Positions 25,743 through 37,330 of a stretch of 64,000 nt of DNA are shown piece after piece. Both the position numbers and the translations under genes were made by a program. Within the stretch, counting starts at the first letter, position 1. Each line of letters opens with the position of its first letter. The notes beneath the pieces were generated by a model. That model was not told where the DNA came from and ran no database searches. It saw only the letters and a list, made by a program, of their open reading frames with translations. The stretch is taken from contig CAUYUJ010004708.1 in the NCBI GenBank assembly GCA_963575745.1, forward strand, positions 1 through 64,000, written 5' to 3'. This stretch comes from Prorocentrum cordatum. Taxonomy: Eukaryota; Sar; Dinophyceae; Prorocentrales; Prorocentraceae.

Positions 25743-26484
25743 CTTGCTGCCTCTTCTTGTTCCGCTTCCCCGACCTGGGCTGCGTCTTCCCGGCGTCCCC
25801 GGCGCGGCGCGCCTCGCCCGCCGCGGGCGACGCCCCCCTCCGCAAGCCGCGGCCGCGCGGGCCATCCTCGGACGCCGGCCCGCACGGTCTTCGCCGCATC
25901 ACTGCTCGTCCCATCGGCCCTGTGTGTACACCCGACGCCTCCCCTCCTCCTGCACGCCGGCCAATGAGCCATTCGAGAGCGGACCGCCCCTGTCGACTAG
26001 ACGTAAGAGTGACCTTTCGCCGGAGTGCCCTTTGGTGCGGGCACAGATGGGCCCTCAGATGGCTGAAAAGGAAGCGGTAGCAGCGGCTTGCGCGCCCAGG
26101 TTTGGTCTCCCCGCGGCCCCCAAAAAGCTGCGCACCAAAGGTCACTCTTACCCAGGGTCACTCTTGCGTGTAGCCGACCCTGCCTCGCCGCCAGCGGAAA
26201 AGTATTCGCAACGCCCATCGCCATCTTCACTCGGGCGTGGATGCACTGATGCGCTCAGGCGCTGATGCACTGGGCGAAAGGTTTCGCTTCATCATCGCCA
26301 TCCTACGGAGCCTGGGGCCGTGGTGTGGCTTCGGCGTATGCACTTTTGTTCCGCGAGGACCCTCGAGGAGCATCCTGGACCCTCTGGCAAGCAAGAGCAC
26401 GCAGGACACCGAAAAATGCACGGGGAGTGGACGTCCGAGCGATGGCGAGGGGCAGGATCGGCTCGCTGACCCCCACCCCCCCTC
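25743..26484. other. No supported gene
   Basis: Unique-looking GC-rich DNA. Open frames on both strands have no recognisable domain. Confidence 0.5.
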
Positions 26485-26704
26485 CCTGAGGATAGCACAA
26501 CCCACCCCCACCCCCAGTAAGGACCCCCACTCCCGACCTGGTGATCCATGGGGTCCTAGCTGGGGGTGGAGGAGGTGGTTTGGAGAGGCTCCTGGGCGCC
26601 AGAACACAGCCCTCAACCCCAGCCAGGATCCCCTGGATCACCAGGTCGGGAGTGGGGGTCCTCGCTGGGGGTGGGAGTGGGCTGTGCTGCCCTCATCCCT
26701 CAGG
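26485..26704. mobile_element. Foldback element, ~80-bp arms
   Basis: Arms 26485-26565 and 26617-26704 are reverse complements, sharing CCCCCACTCCCGACCTGGTG and its inverse, with an unrelated ~50-bp centre. MITE-like, no coding. Confidence 0.75.
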
Positions 26705-26938
26705 CCCTGGCCGCCCGCTGGCGCCGGGGCCGCGCCGCTCGCGCGCGGGACCTTCCGGGCGGGTGCCCACCGCGCCGTCTCGCTGGGCGGGCCTCTGGCC
26801 CGCAGCGGGGCCCACCCGGCCTCGTGCCGCCCCTCGCGCAGGGGGCGGCGCGGCCCTGCGGGCGGCCCCTCGCTCCGGCCCCCCGCTGCTGGAGGGGAGG
26901 CGCCCTGCACTTGCTGGAGAGGCCCCCCTGCGTTCACC

Positions 26939-27079
26939 GAGCGCGTTCCACTACTTGCAGAGTGCCTGCTCGCAAACGTCCAGAAAACACGTGTCTGCTC
27001 CGATGTCATGGATCGCAGATGCACTGCGGGGGGCCCAGGCCATTTGCGAGCAGTTACTCTGCGAGTAGTGGAACGCGCT
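26939..27079. mobile_element. MITE-like foldback, copy 3 of family M
   Basis: Arms 26939-26976 and 27043-27079 match the copies at 81-170 and 8713-8857. The centre again differs. Confidence 0.7.
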
Positions 27080-27695
27080 CGTCTATGCGCGCCCTGCCCT
27101 CCGGGAGCACGGGGCCAGCCCCGCCGATCGCTCCGCCTGCACCTCGTCGCCCTGGAAGGAGGCGGGTCCTGAGGGAGACGGGTCCCCAGGTCCGTCGTCG
27201 TTCCTCCGGGCTCCCCGGGGCCCCCGACGGGCCCCGGAACTGTCCACAAACATCAGCTCGCAGTGAGAATCTCTTCTGGTGGGAAGGCCCCGGGGCCCAG
27301 GACCCCTTTCCCTCCGGGCCCGACTGCTACCTGCCAGGCTCTGTGCCAGGATCTGCCCGCCTCAGAGCTGCCACCCTCCCGCGCCGAGAGGCCGCCGCGG
27401 CCCAGGGGCGACGCCTCGCCGAGCGGTGCCCCCTGCTGCGCGCGGCAGTGCACGATGCAGAGCGGTGCCTCCGCGCGTGCTGGGCCAGCACGCACACCCG
27501 CAGCCTGGCGGCACCCGGGAGCACCGCGCCGTCCGCGATGGCCGACCTCGCGCCCCTGCCCTCCACGGAGCCCCACTGCAGACCTTCAGAGCTTGCGCGG
27601 CCACGCCGCCCTCAATGGCGAGCTCGCCGCGACCCCCGCGTCCGTTGCCGCTGGAAGGCCAGACTGCAGAGATCTCGACTGTCGCTCAGCGCGTC
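27080..27695. other. No supported gene; possible decayed retrocopy on the minus strand
   Basis: No recognisable protein. It lies immediately downstream, on the minus strand, of a decayed SL-like sequence at 27696-27716, so it may be the remains of a retroposed mRNA. Confidence 0.35.
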
Positions 27696-27716
27696 CCTGA
27701 GCCAAGACGGCTACGG
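27696..27716 (-). other. Decayed spliced-leader relic
   Basis: The minus strand reads CCGTAGCCGTCTTGGCTCAG plus G, matching the SL at 18 of 21 positions. All three differences are transitions towards G or C. Confidence 0.6.
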
Positions 27717-27771
27717 AGAGGACGTGGAGGAGAAGGCAGGAGGACACCTTCTTGCCCGTCTGGGGAAGGCG

Positions 27772-27856
27772 ACGATGACGACGATCACCACGACGACCGC
27801 GACAACTGTCACGACCACCACGACCTCGACGACGATAACCACGGTCACGATGGCCT

Positions 27857-27912
<56 letters not shown>

Positions 27913-27985
27913 TAGACCACGAGCACGACCACGACCACGTCGAAGGCGACGGCGACGACGACTACAACGACAACAGCGATCACGA
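27772..27985. repeat. (GAC)n tract
   Basis: GACGACGAC/ACCACGACC repeats, giving Asp or Thr runs. Confidence 0.95.
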
Positions 27986-28640
27986 CAGCGGAGGCGGTGG
28001 TGGCAAACGAAATCCGCTCAAACATCAGTCCCCGAACCCCTCCCGGGATCCAATCTGGGCAGCTTTTCGCCCCACGTCGATCTCTCATGGCCCTGGGGCC
28101 GAGGCAGAGAATGGCGAGAAATTCATTCGGTCCTCGATACAGGTGCCGCCGCCTCCGTCGAGGTCTGTGAAGGCCCCGCGAGGCTCCTGGCAGCCACGGC
28201 CGACAAAAAAGACCGAGCGCGCCAAGAAGCTCCGAGGCCTCAAGGATCGAGGCTCTGGTCGGAGGCGTCGAGGCCTCGATCGAAGCCTCGGACAACTCCG
28301 GCCCTCGAAGGGCAGCGCGAAGAGCGTTCGACCGCCGCCGCGGGGGCGCCGGCGACGAGCGGATGCGGTGGCGGGCGAGCCAGCCGCGCGCTCTGCCGAC
28401 CGCGAGCCGCGACGAGCCGCCGCGGGGGCGGCGACGACGGCGTCGGTGGCGACGCCGCAGCGCTGCAGCGACTGCGAGCCGGGCGCCGCCGCCCGCGGAG
28501 CCGCGGCGGCGGCCACCGCGGCGGCCGGCGGCGACGCCGCGGCGGCTGGCGGCGGCGGGCCAGGCGCCGCCGCCTGCGTCCTGGCAGTGCGCCGGGGCGC
28601 CGCTCGGCGCGCAGGCGGCGGCTGCCGGCGCCTCCGGCGT
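27986..28640. other. No supported gene
   Basis: Very GC-rich (GCCGCC, GGCGGC) sequence. Long frames on both strands are composition artefacts. Confidence 0.5.
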
Positions 28641-28673
28641 GTCGAGGCGCGCCGACGCCGCCCTCCTCGGCAT

Positions 28674-28834
28674 CGTCTCGTCGTCGTCGGCCTCGTCGGC
28701 GCCGCCCTCGTCGTCGCCATGGGCGGCCCTTCGGCGGCGCTCGGCGGCCTGCGGCGAGTAACCTCCGGCGGCCTTGGGCATCGGCGCGGAAGTCGGCGCC
28801 GTCGCGATTGTCGCCGCCGCCGCTTCCGCCTCCG

Positions 28835-28868
<34 letters not shown>

Positions 28869-28990
28869 GGTCGTGGTCGTCGTCATCGTCGTCGTTGCGC
28901 CGTTATCGTTGCCGCCGGCATCGTCTCCGCCGCTTCGGCCTCCGTCGTCGTCGTCGTTGCCACCACCGTCGCCTCAGTCCTCGCCGTCGT
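28674..28990. repeat. (GTC)n tract
   Basis: GTCGTCGTC-rich tract with interruptions. Confidence 0.9.
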
Positions 28991-29099
28991 GCTCGTCCTG
29001 CTCCAGGTCGACCCAGAAGATATCCCCGCGGCATCGGAGGCAGCTCCCCAGCGTCGTTGTTTGTTCTCACCGTTTTTCTGATTCCTTGACGCTTGGATG

Positions 29100-29799
29100 C
29101 CCGTTTACGGATTAAGAAGCCTCCTCTCAGAAAGTTGGGCCAACAGTTCTTAGCCAAGTTGCTTGAAAGTTGGCCAAGTTCCTGTCCAGCGTTAGCAACA
29201 GAGATTGGCCCAGGCTTATTTTAAGAAACTTCGGGGAAGTTGGCCCAGATTTCTTAAGTTCAGGTTTTCTTCATCACATGCTCAGTCGCGTGGGACCCAG
29301 TGCTAGCAAAAGCCGACCCGGGGTGAACAGCTTGCCCAGACGGAGCCATGAAGGGGTCAAGGGATTGAAGCCAAGCGGATTTCGTCAAGGACCAGAGGAG
29401 GCACGCATGCCGACACTGATACAGGTTCGCGGCGCCTTGACGTGGCGGCGATCCCAGCGCGGGCGCTCAAGGTTAAAAACTGCCAAGGGCCCCAGAATCT
29501 ACGAGTACCGAGAGGTTTGCGCTATCGGACACCCGCGATTGCTCAAGATTGAACGACCCACGCGGAGCCAGAAACCAATGCCGACGTGCTCGCGGCGTGA
29601 TCATGCCGTAACAGCGTATCATGTTGCGACATGACATGACGACGAGATCGAGACTCACGCACGCACGCAGGGTTCCGCGCCTGGACGGCGCGTCGGCAAG
29701 AAGTGAAACCAGTGAGGGAAACAGACGTGTGGCGGCATGCAAGGCAGTATTGGAGAAATGGCCCAGTGAAGTGTCTCACGGAGTCGGGCGAGCTATTGG
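29100..29799. other. No supported gene; begins with a TIR-end-like string
   Basis: ACGGATTAAGAAGCC at 29108-29122 resembles the right junction of the large element. The following 29125-29260 has repeated TTGGCCAAG-type motifs. No gene. Confidence 0.45.
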
Positions 29800-31315
29800 A
29801 CCAGGTGGTTTCCGAGCTTTCGGGCCTCCTGGAGGACGTCTTGAAGAGGTCTTGGGCCGTCTTGGAGGCCTCTGGCGGGCCTTTTGGGCAGTCTAAGGCC
29901 ATCTTCAGGCCATCTGGGGCCGTCTTGGGTGCATCTTGGGGCCATCTTCGCCGTCTTGGAGGCCTTCTTCGCCGTCTTGGAGGCATCTTGGAGGCCATCT
30001 TGGCCGTCTTAGAGGCCATCTTGGGCTCTTGGGCGCTCTTGGGGCGATGTTGGGGGCCTCTTGGGCCGTCTTGGGCCGTCGGAGAGCTGAAAAGAAGAAA
30101 ATCCCAAAATCCTTCAAAAACCGATGGAACATCAATCATTTGGGCCTCTTTGGGCCTTCCTGGTGGAGCTCTTGGAGGCAGCTTTTCTGCCGTCTTGGAG
30201 GCCATCTCGGCCGTCTTGGAGCGCATCGTGGCCGTCTTGAGACACCTTGGAGGCCATCTTGGGCGTCTTGGGGGCCTCTTGGGCCGTCTTGGGACCCTCT
30301 TGGGGATAGCTTGGGGGCCTCTTGGACCATTCTGGAGCCATCTTGGAGGCCTCTGGGACGATTTTGGGGACTCCTTGGGCCGTCTTGGGCGGCCGGAACA
30401 CCAAAACTGAGAAAAAGCCAAAATGTGTCAAAAACCTACGGAAAAAAACAATAATTTTGGCTCCCTCGGGCCTTCCTAGAGAGCCTCTTGGATTCCTCTG
30501 GGGCCATCTGGGAAGCCTCTCGGGCCAATCTTGGGCCATCTTGGCCGTCTTAACGGCCATCTTGGCCGTGTTGGAGGTCATCTTCTCCGTATTGGAGGCA
30601 TCTTAGAGGCTATTTTGCCCGTCTTGGAGGCCATTTTGGCCGTCTTGGTGGCCTCTTGGGCCGTCTTGGGACCGTCTTGGAGGCCTCTTGGGCCGTCAGG
30701 GCCATATTGGAGGCCTCTTGGGCGCTCTGGGGGCGATCTTTCGGCCCTCTTGAGCCGTCGTGGGCCGTCGGACGGCTGGAAAATAGCAAAAGCCAGAATC
30801 CTTCAGAAACCTCAGGGAAATCATTAATTTTGGCCTCTTCGAGCCCTCCTGGAGGACCTCTTGGAGGCCTCTTGGGCCGTCTTGGAGGCCTCTTGGAGGC
30901 ATGTGTGGCCTTCTTGGTCCGTCTTGAAGGTTTCTTGTGCGAACTTGGAGGCATCTTGGACTCTCTTGGACCGTCTTGGAGTCCATCTTCGACCATCTTG
31001 GGCGAACTTGGAGGCCATCTTGGCCATCTTGGAGGCCATCTTGGAGCCGTCTGAAGCCGAAAAACCCTTTGCAGCCACCTTTTGCGCGCCCTTCGAGGTG
31101 GCCGGCGGGAGGAGCCTAAGCCCTAGGGGGCGTTCTTGGAGAAGAAAAGAGAGAACAAAAAAAAAAAAACGGATTCAGCACGCCGGGCACCCCTATGGCA
31201 AGCCAACAGGGGCGGCGGATCGAAGACGCCTACGGCGAAGCACCGCCGCCCCCCGCCTTCTAGAATCGCCCATGTGGCCGAGCGTTGTGGCAAAAGCTCT
31301 GCCAGAGGTGGATGA

Positions 31316-31450
31316 TGAGGAGGAGGAGGAGGAGGAGGTGGAGGAGGAGGAGGAGGTGGAGGAGGAGGAGGAGGAGGAGGAGGAGGAGAGGAGGAGGAGG
31401 AGGAGGAGGAGGAGGAGGCGGAGGAGGAGGAGGAGGAGGAGGAGGAGGGG
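31316..31450. repeat. (GGA)n microsatellite
   Basis: GGA triplets inside the minisatellite field. Confidence 0.97.
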
Positions 31451-32344
31451 GCATCTTGGGAGCCTCTGGGGACACTCTTGGGGCCTCCTGGGAGCTTCCT
31501 GGGAGCCTCTTGGACATTTGGGGGCTTCTCGGGGGCCTCTTTGGCCGTCTTGCTGGGCTCCTGGCCCGTCTGTCGCCGTCGGAAGCCGTCTTTCGGGCTT
31601 CTCTGGGCCGTCTTATGGCCCTCTTGGAGTGCTCCAGGGCCGTCTTGGAGGCCAGCTTGGGCGTCTTGGTGGCCTCTTGGGCCGTCTTGTGGGCCTCTTG
31701 GGGCCGTCTTGGGGGCCTCTTGGGCCGTTCTGGGGCCATATTGGAGACCTCTTGGGCGATCTTGGGGGGCTCTCGGGCCGTCTCGGGCTGTCAGAAGGCC
31801 GAAAAAAACAAAACAACACAATCCTTCAAAAACTTCTGGGGAAATCAATGATCTCGGCATTTTCGGGCCTTCCTGGAGGCCCTCTTGAAGGCCTCTTGGG
31901 CCGTCTTAGGCCATCTTAGGACCATCTTCGGCCGTCTAGGTGGGCTCCTAGCCCGTCTGACGCCGTCGGAAGCCGTTTGGGGAGCCTCTCTGGGCCGACT
32001 TGGAGCCCTCTTGGAATGCTCCAGGGCCGTCTTGGAGGCCATCTTGGGCGGCTTAGAGGCCTCCTGGGCCGTCTTGGGGGCCTTTTAGGGCAGTCTTGGG
32101 GGCCTCTTGGGCCATTCTGGAGCCATCTTGGAGGCCTCTTGGGCAATCTTGGGGCGATCTTTGGGGGCTCTTGGGCCGACTCGGGCCGTCGGAAGGCCGA
32201 AAAGAAGCAAATCTCAAAATCATTCAAAAACCTTTGAAAATAAATGATTTTGGCCTCTTCTGGCCTTCCTGGAGGCCCTCTTGGAGGCCTCTTGGGCCGT
32301 CTTGGCCAGCTTCGAGCCAACTTCGGTCATCCTTGCTGGGCTCC

Positions 32345-33307
32345 TGGCCCGTCTTACGCCGTCGGAAGCCGCATTGGGGGCCTCTCTGGGCCGACTTGGG
32401 GCGATCAATGATTTTAGCCTCTTCGGGCCCTCCTGGAAAACCTCTCTGAAGCCTCTTGGGCCGTCTTGGAGGCCTCTTGGGCACCTCTTGGGCCGTCTTG
32501 GGCCGTTTGGGAGGTCTCTTGGGCGGATTTAAAGGCATCTTGGACTCTCTTGGGCCGTCTTGGAGTCCATCTTCGACCATTTTGGACGAACTTGGAGGCC
32601 ATCTTGGAGGCCATCTTGGAGCCGTCTGAAGCCGAAAGACCCTTTGCAGACACCTTTCGCGCGCACTTCCGGGTGGCCGGCGGGACGGGCCGAAGCCCCA
32701 GGGAGACTGGAAAAAGAACCAAAACCAAAAGCGAAAGGATTCAGCACGCCAGGCACCCTTGTGGCAAGACCACAAGGGGCGGCGGATCGAATAACTTTCG
32801 GCCCATCCCGCCACCGTGCCTGGGTTGCAGGTATGAAGCCAATTGGATGTTCGCTGGGATCTCGTGGGAGGCTTCTCGGGGGCCTCTTGGAGGCAGCATT
32901 GACGCCTCCTGGGGGCCTCCTGGGGGCCCCTTAGGGCGGAAGGCTCGGATGTTTGGTTCGTGTTTCCTCCTTGGGGCCCCTGTTGGGGGCCGTCCTGTGG
33001 CCCTCTTGGGCCGTGTTGGGCGCATCTTGGGCTGTCTTGGGGGCCCTCTTGGGCCGTTTTGTCTTGGGAGCCTCCAGGACCCAGGAGCGTCGGGGAGCCG
33101 AAAAGGCGAGAACGCCGAAATCCTTTTTGAAGGGAGGAAAAACGAAAACAAAACAAAACAAAAAAACAAACAAACTGAAATTCTATGAGTTTGGCCTCAT
33201 GGGGCGCTGTTGGGGGGCTTCTTGGGGGTCATCTTGAGCGTCCTGGAGCGATCGTTCGGCGACTCAGAGCCTCCTTGGGCCGTCTTGGGGGCTTCTTGGA
33301 GCTTTCC
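32345..33307 (+). repeat. ~1-kb tandem duplication, copy 1
   Basis: From GCCGTCGGAAGCCGCATTGG to the CTTTCCTGGCCCGTCT motif. It repeats almost verbatim at 33308-34240, including the GGATTCAGCACGCCAGGCAC segment (32735 and 33666). A diverged version of that segment is also at ~31170. Confidence 0.85.
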
Positions 33308-34240
33308 TGGCCCGTCTGACGCCGTCGGAAGCCGCATTGGGGGCCTCTCTGGGCCGACTTGGGGCGATCAATGATTTTAGCCTCTTCGGGCCCTCCTGGA
33401 AAACCTCTCTGAAGCCTCTTGGGCCGTCTTGGAGGCCTCTTGGGCACCTCTTGGGCCGTCTTGGGCCGTTTTGGTGGTTTCTTGGGCGGATTTGGAGGCA
33501 TCTTGGACCATCTTCGACCATCTTGGGCGAACTAGGAGGCCATCTTGGAGCCGTCTGAAGCCGAAAGACCCTTTGCAGACACCTTTCGCGCGCACTTCCG
33601 GGTGGCCGGCGGGACGGGCCGAAGCCCCAGGGAGACTGGAAAAAGAACCAAAGCCAAAAGCAAAAGGATTCAGCACGCCAGGCACCCTTGTGGCAAGACC
33701 ACAAGGGGTGGCGGATCGAATAACTTTCGGCCCATCCCGCCACCGTGCTTGGGTTGCAGGTATGAAGCCTATTGGATGTTCGCTGGGATCTCGTGGGAGG
33801 CTTCTCGGGGGCCTCTTGGAGGCAGTATTGACGCCTCCTGGGGGCCTCCTGGGGGCCCCTTTAGGGCGGAAGGCTCGGATGTTTGGTTCGTGTTTCCTCC
33901 TTGGGGCCCCTGTTGGGGGCCGTCCTGTGGCCCTCTTGGGCCGTTTTGGGCGCCTCTCGGGCTGTCTTGGGGCCCTCTTGGGCCGTTTTGTCTTGGGAGC
34001 CTCCAGGGCCTAGGAGCGTCGGGGAGCCGAAAAGGCGAGAACGCCGAAATCCTTTTTGAAGGGAGAAAAAACAAAAACAAAAAAAAAAACAAAAAAAACG
34101 GGAATTCTATGATTTTGGCCTCATGGGGCGCTGTTGGGGGGCTTCTTGGGGGTCATCTTGAGCGTCCTGGAGCGATCGTTCGGCGACTCAGGGCCTCCTT
34201 GGGCCGTCTTGGGGGCTTCTTGGAGCTTTCCTGGCCCGTC
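33308..34240 (+). repeat. ~1-kb tandem duplication, copy 2
   Basis: Near-identical to 32345-33307, slightly shorter owing to small deletions. Confidence 0.85.
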
Positions 34241-34739
34241 TCGAGGCGCAGATGGGTACGAGAAAGTCTCGCGACAAGATGCGCCAAGGCCCAAGGCAAC
34301 CGCGCCAAGCCCCAGGAGATTTGTGAACTTGGTTTCCGGGGGCCTCACGAAATTCTTCAGGAATGGGGGCTGAGGCTCAGGGGATGGGGCACAGGACCCG
34401 AGGACACGCCCTCTCCATGCCCAGAGGCACGGTGGCGGATCATTCTTCGCCCCACAGGTTTTTGATAGCGTCGTCGTCGTCGTCGTCGTCGTCGGCCTGG
34501 GCCTCTCGGCAGGCTCCGGCTCGCCTGGGTGCCGCCCTCGGCGCTGCAGCCGGGGGCTCCGCCACTCAGCCGCTTCGACTTCGCCGCCGCGCTGGCCGCG
34601 GCCGAGGCGGACGGCGCCGCGGCCGCCGACGCCGCGGCAGGCCGGTCGGCCGCGCCCCGCCCGCCCGCGGCCTTGCCGCCGCCGCCGCCGGTGTCGGCGT
34701 CGGCGTCGGCACCGCCGCCGCCGTGTGCGTCGGCCTCGT
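34241..34739. other. No supported gene
   Basis: Mixed DNA with a (GTC)n run at 34468-34493 and GC-rich GCCGCC stretches. No domain seen. Confidence 0.5.
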
Positions 34740-34895
34740 GTCAGGAGGGGAAAAAACACACAGCCACAATGAATCGTCGATCCCCCGGAAAATAGGGGAA
34801 AATATGGGAAGTGGGGGGGGAAGGCGAAAAGCCAGAAAATATGGGGATATGTTTATTTGTGTGTATTTATCTGTGTGTCCCAGGGCCCCTTCATT
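34740..34895 (+). repeat. Dispersed repeat family S, copy 1
   Basis: AGGAGGGGAAAAAACACACA ... ATCGTCGATCCCC ... GAAAATAT ... TTGTGTGTATTTAT ... GTGTGTCC ... GGCCCTTCA. A second, similar copy in the same orientation is at 48682-48845. Confidence 0.8.
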
Positions 34896-35145
34896 GTGGT
34901 CGTCGGCCTCGGTGTCGTCGCCCGCGTGCTGCCTGCCCCGGCTCGCGCTGCCGCGCGTCGTGTCGGCCGCGGGGGGCCGCGGCCGGGCCCGGCCTGCGGG
35001 GGGGGGGGCGGGCGGCCCGCGGAGGGGGCCCTGCCTCGGGCGAGAGGGTCGAGGCGTCCAGCGGCTCACCCCACGAGAAAAACACGCGACGACGACGGCC
35101 TGAGGTCGTCGTCGTCGGCGGCGGCGGCGGCTCCTCTCCTCTCCT
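34896..35145. other. No supported gene
   Basis: GC-rich sequence, including G-runs around 35000. No gene. Confidence 0.5.
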
Positions 35146-35174
35146 GTCTCTCTCTCTCTCTCTCTCTCTCTCCC

Positions 35175-35207
<33 letters not shown>

Positions 35208-35212
35208 ATCGC
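35146..35212. repeat. (CT)n dinucleotide repeat
   Basis: CTCTCTCT tract with few interruptions. Confidence 0.97.
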
Positions 35213-35579
35213 GCGGCTGCTGTCCACCCAATCCGCCACCGGTACGCAGAGGAGCCAGCCACCCCTCCAGGCCGACCCTCCTCCTCACCCTTCTCTCCCT
35301 CCCTCTTTTCCTCCCTCCTCCCTTCGTCCTTCCCTCCTTCGCTGCCCCCCACCTGGAGGACGGAGGAGACCTGCGCCGACGACGCCGCCGCCGACGGCGA
35401 CCCCTCTCCTCAGTGTCGACCCCCCGACCTCTCCAGGGGCGCGCAATGACCAGGATTTTCCAGGGCGGACCCAGCCCTGGCGACGAGGGGGCGCCCAAGA
35501 GGGCCCAAGAAAGGCAAATCAGCTTGGCGAAAGACCCAACCATATGCAGCTGTGAATACCGCAGTCGTGAGTATCGTCT

Positions 35580-36232
35580 TCGGGGGGCTCCCTATGGGGC
35601 CACGAAGAGTGTGAGGGGTGTGTCTAAATGGGGCGGCGCCGCAATGTGAACCCTGCCACTGGGACTTTGGGTGGAGCTCCCTATGGGGCCACGAAACGTG
35701 TGAGGCGTGTGCCAAAATGGGGCGGCGCCGCCATGCGAACAACCCACTGGGACCTCAGGTGGAGCTCCCTATGGGGCCACGAAACGTGTGAGGCGTGTGC
35801 CAAAATGGGGCGGCGCCGCCATGCGAACTGCGCCACTGGGACCTCAGGTGGAGCTCCCTATGGGGCCACGAAGCGTGTGAGGCGTGTGCCAAAATGGGGC
35901 GGCGCCGCCATGCGAACTGCGCCACTGGGACCTCAGGTGGAGCTCCCTATGGGGCCACGAAGCGTGTGAGGGGTGTGCCGAAATGGGGCGGCGCCGCCAT
36001 GCGAACTGCGCCACTGGGACCTCAGGTGGAGCTCCCTATGGGGCCACGAAGCGTGTGAGGCGTGTGCCAAAATGGGGCGGCGCCGCCATGCGAACTGCGC
36101 CACTGGGACCTCAGGTGGAGCTCCCTATGAGGCCACGAAGCGTGTGAGGCGTGTGCCGAAATGGGGCGGTGCCGCCATGCGAACTGCGCCAATGGGACCC
36201 CAGATGGAGCTCCCAATGGGGCCACGAAGCTG
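35580..36232 (+). repeat. 89-bp tandem array, about seven units
   Basis: The unit runs GGAGCTCCCTATGGGGCCAC ... GTGTGAGGCGTGTGCC ... AAATGGGGCGGCGCCGCCAT ... ACTGCGCCACTGGGACCTCA. Middle units are nearly identical and outer ones diverged. Because 89 is not a multiple of 3 and the unit has no stop in any forward frame, the same peptides recur shifted in three frames. Not a credible gene. Confidence 0.93.
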
Positions 36233-36234
36233 AT

Positions 36235-36315
36235 GGCGATGATGAGGACGATGATGATGGTGACGAGGATGATGATAATGGCGATCACGATGACGATGGT
36301 GATGATAATGATGAC
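36235..36315. repeat. (GAT)n tract
   Basis: GATGATGAGGACGATG-type repeats. Confidence 0.9.
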
Positions 36316-36454
36316 GGGAGGAGGGAGGGAGGAGGAGGAGAGGATGGAGGGACGCGCGGCATTGTCTCTTCAAAACGAGAGCCCAAAACCACAGGATGGT
36401 TGGGAAAAACGTCAAAGCCCGTGCCCCAAGGAGAAAACAGTGGAGGCGGGAGAG

Positions 36455-36561
36455 AGGGACGACGGTGATGGCGAAAACAACGACGACGATCACGACGACG
36501 GCGACGACCGACGACAATAACGAGGACGATGGCGACGGTCAAGACCACGACGATGGCGACA

Positions 36562-36599
<38 letters not shown>

Positions 36600-36642
36600 G
36601 ACGAGGACGAGGACGAGGTCGACGACGACGACGACGAGGAGG

Positions 36643-36713
<71 letters not shown>

Positions 36714-36880
36714 ACTGACGACGACGCCGACGGTGACGACGACGACGACGACGTGAAACAGCGACGGCGACGACGACGACGAAGACGACGGTGACGACGA
36801 CGTGGAACGGCGACGGCGACGGCGACGACGACGAAGACGACGATGATGACAATGAGGAGCACGAGCACGACGCCGACGAC

Positions 36881-36935
<55 letters not shown>

Positions 36936-36937
36936 CA
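36455..36937. repeat. (GAC)n tract
   Basis: About 480 bp of GAC/GAT triplets with short interruptions. Confidence 0.96.
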
Positions 36938-37039
36938 GACTGCGAGGTGGCCTGGGCTTCTGGGAGCTGCCGGGCGAGGTGCTGCAGCACGTCATGGAGC
37001 GAGCCTCCCCCGCCTCATCCGGCCGTCGACGATGTGGTC

Positions 37040-37330
37040 GTCGTCTTCCTCTTCCTCCTCCTCCTCCTCCTCCTCCTCCTCCTCCTCCTCCTCCTTCTCC
37101 TCTCCCTCCTCCTCCTCCTCCTCCTCCTCCTCCTCCTCCTCCTCCTCCTCCTCCTCTTCCTCATCCTCCCTCCTCTCCGCCTCCTCGTCCTTCTCCTCCT
37201 TCCCTTCGTCCCCTCCTCCCCCTCCTCCTCCTCCCCCTCCTCCTCCCCCTCCTCCTCTTCCTCCTCCTCCTCCTCGTCCTCCCTCCTCCTCTTCCCTCCT
37301 CTTCCCTCCTTCTCCTCCTATCCTTGTTCC
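37040..37330. repeat. (TCC)n tract
   Basis: TCC triplets with CCCTCC and TTCC interruptions. Confidence 0.96.

Larger units (their letters stand above)
29800..34245. repeat. GGCC/TTGG minisatellite field
   Basis: About 4.4 kb built of degenerate units of 9 to 24 bp such as CTTGGAGGCCTCTTGGGCCG. Both strands are open over hundreds of codons because the unit lacks stops (LEAILAVLEA-like on one strand, KTAQEAPKT-like on the other). The periodic peptides look like repeat artefacts, not genes. A-rich interruptions of ~40 bp recur (near 30100, 30410, 30790, 31150, 31800, 32220, 33150, 34080). Confidence 0.85.

Noticed and set aside
29543-34465. Alternating KTAQEAPKT and LEAILAVLEA repeat proteins
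   Set aside because: Both strands are open, and the unit is a short minisatellite with frequent frame changes. More likely a composition artefact than a coding repeat protein.
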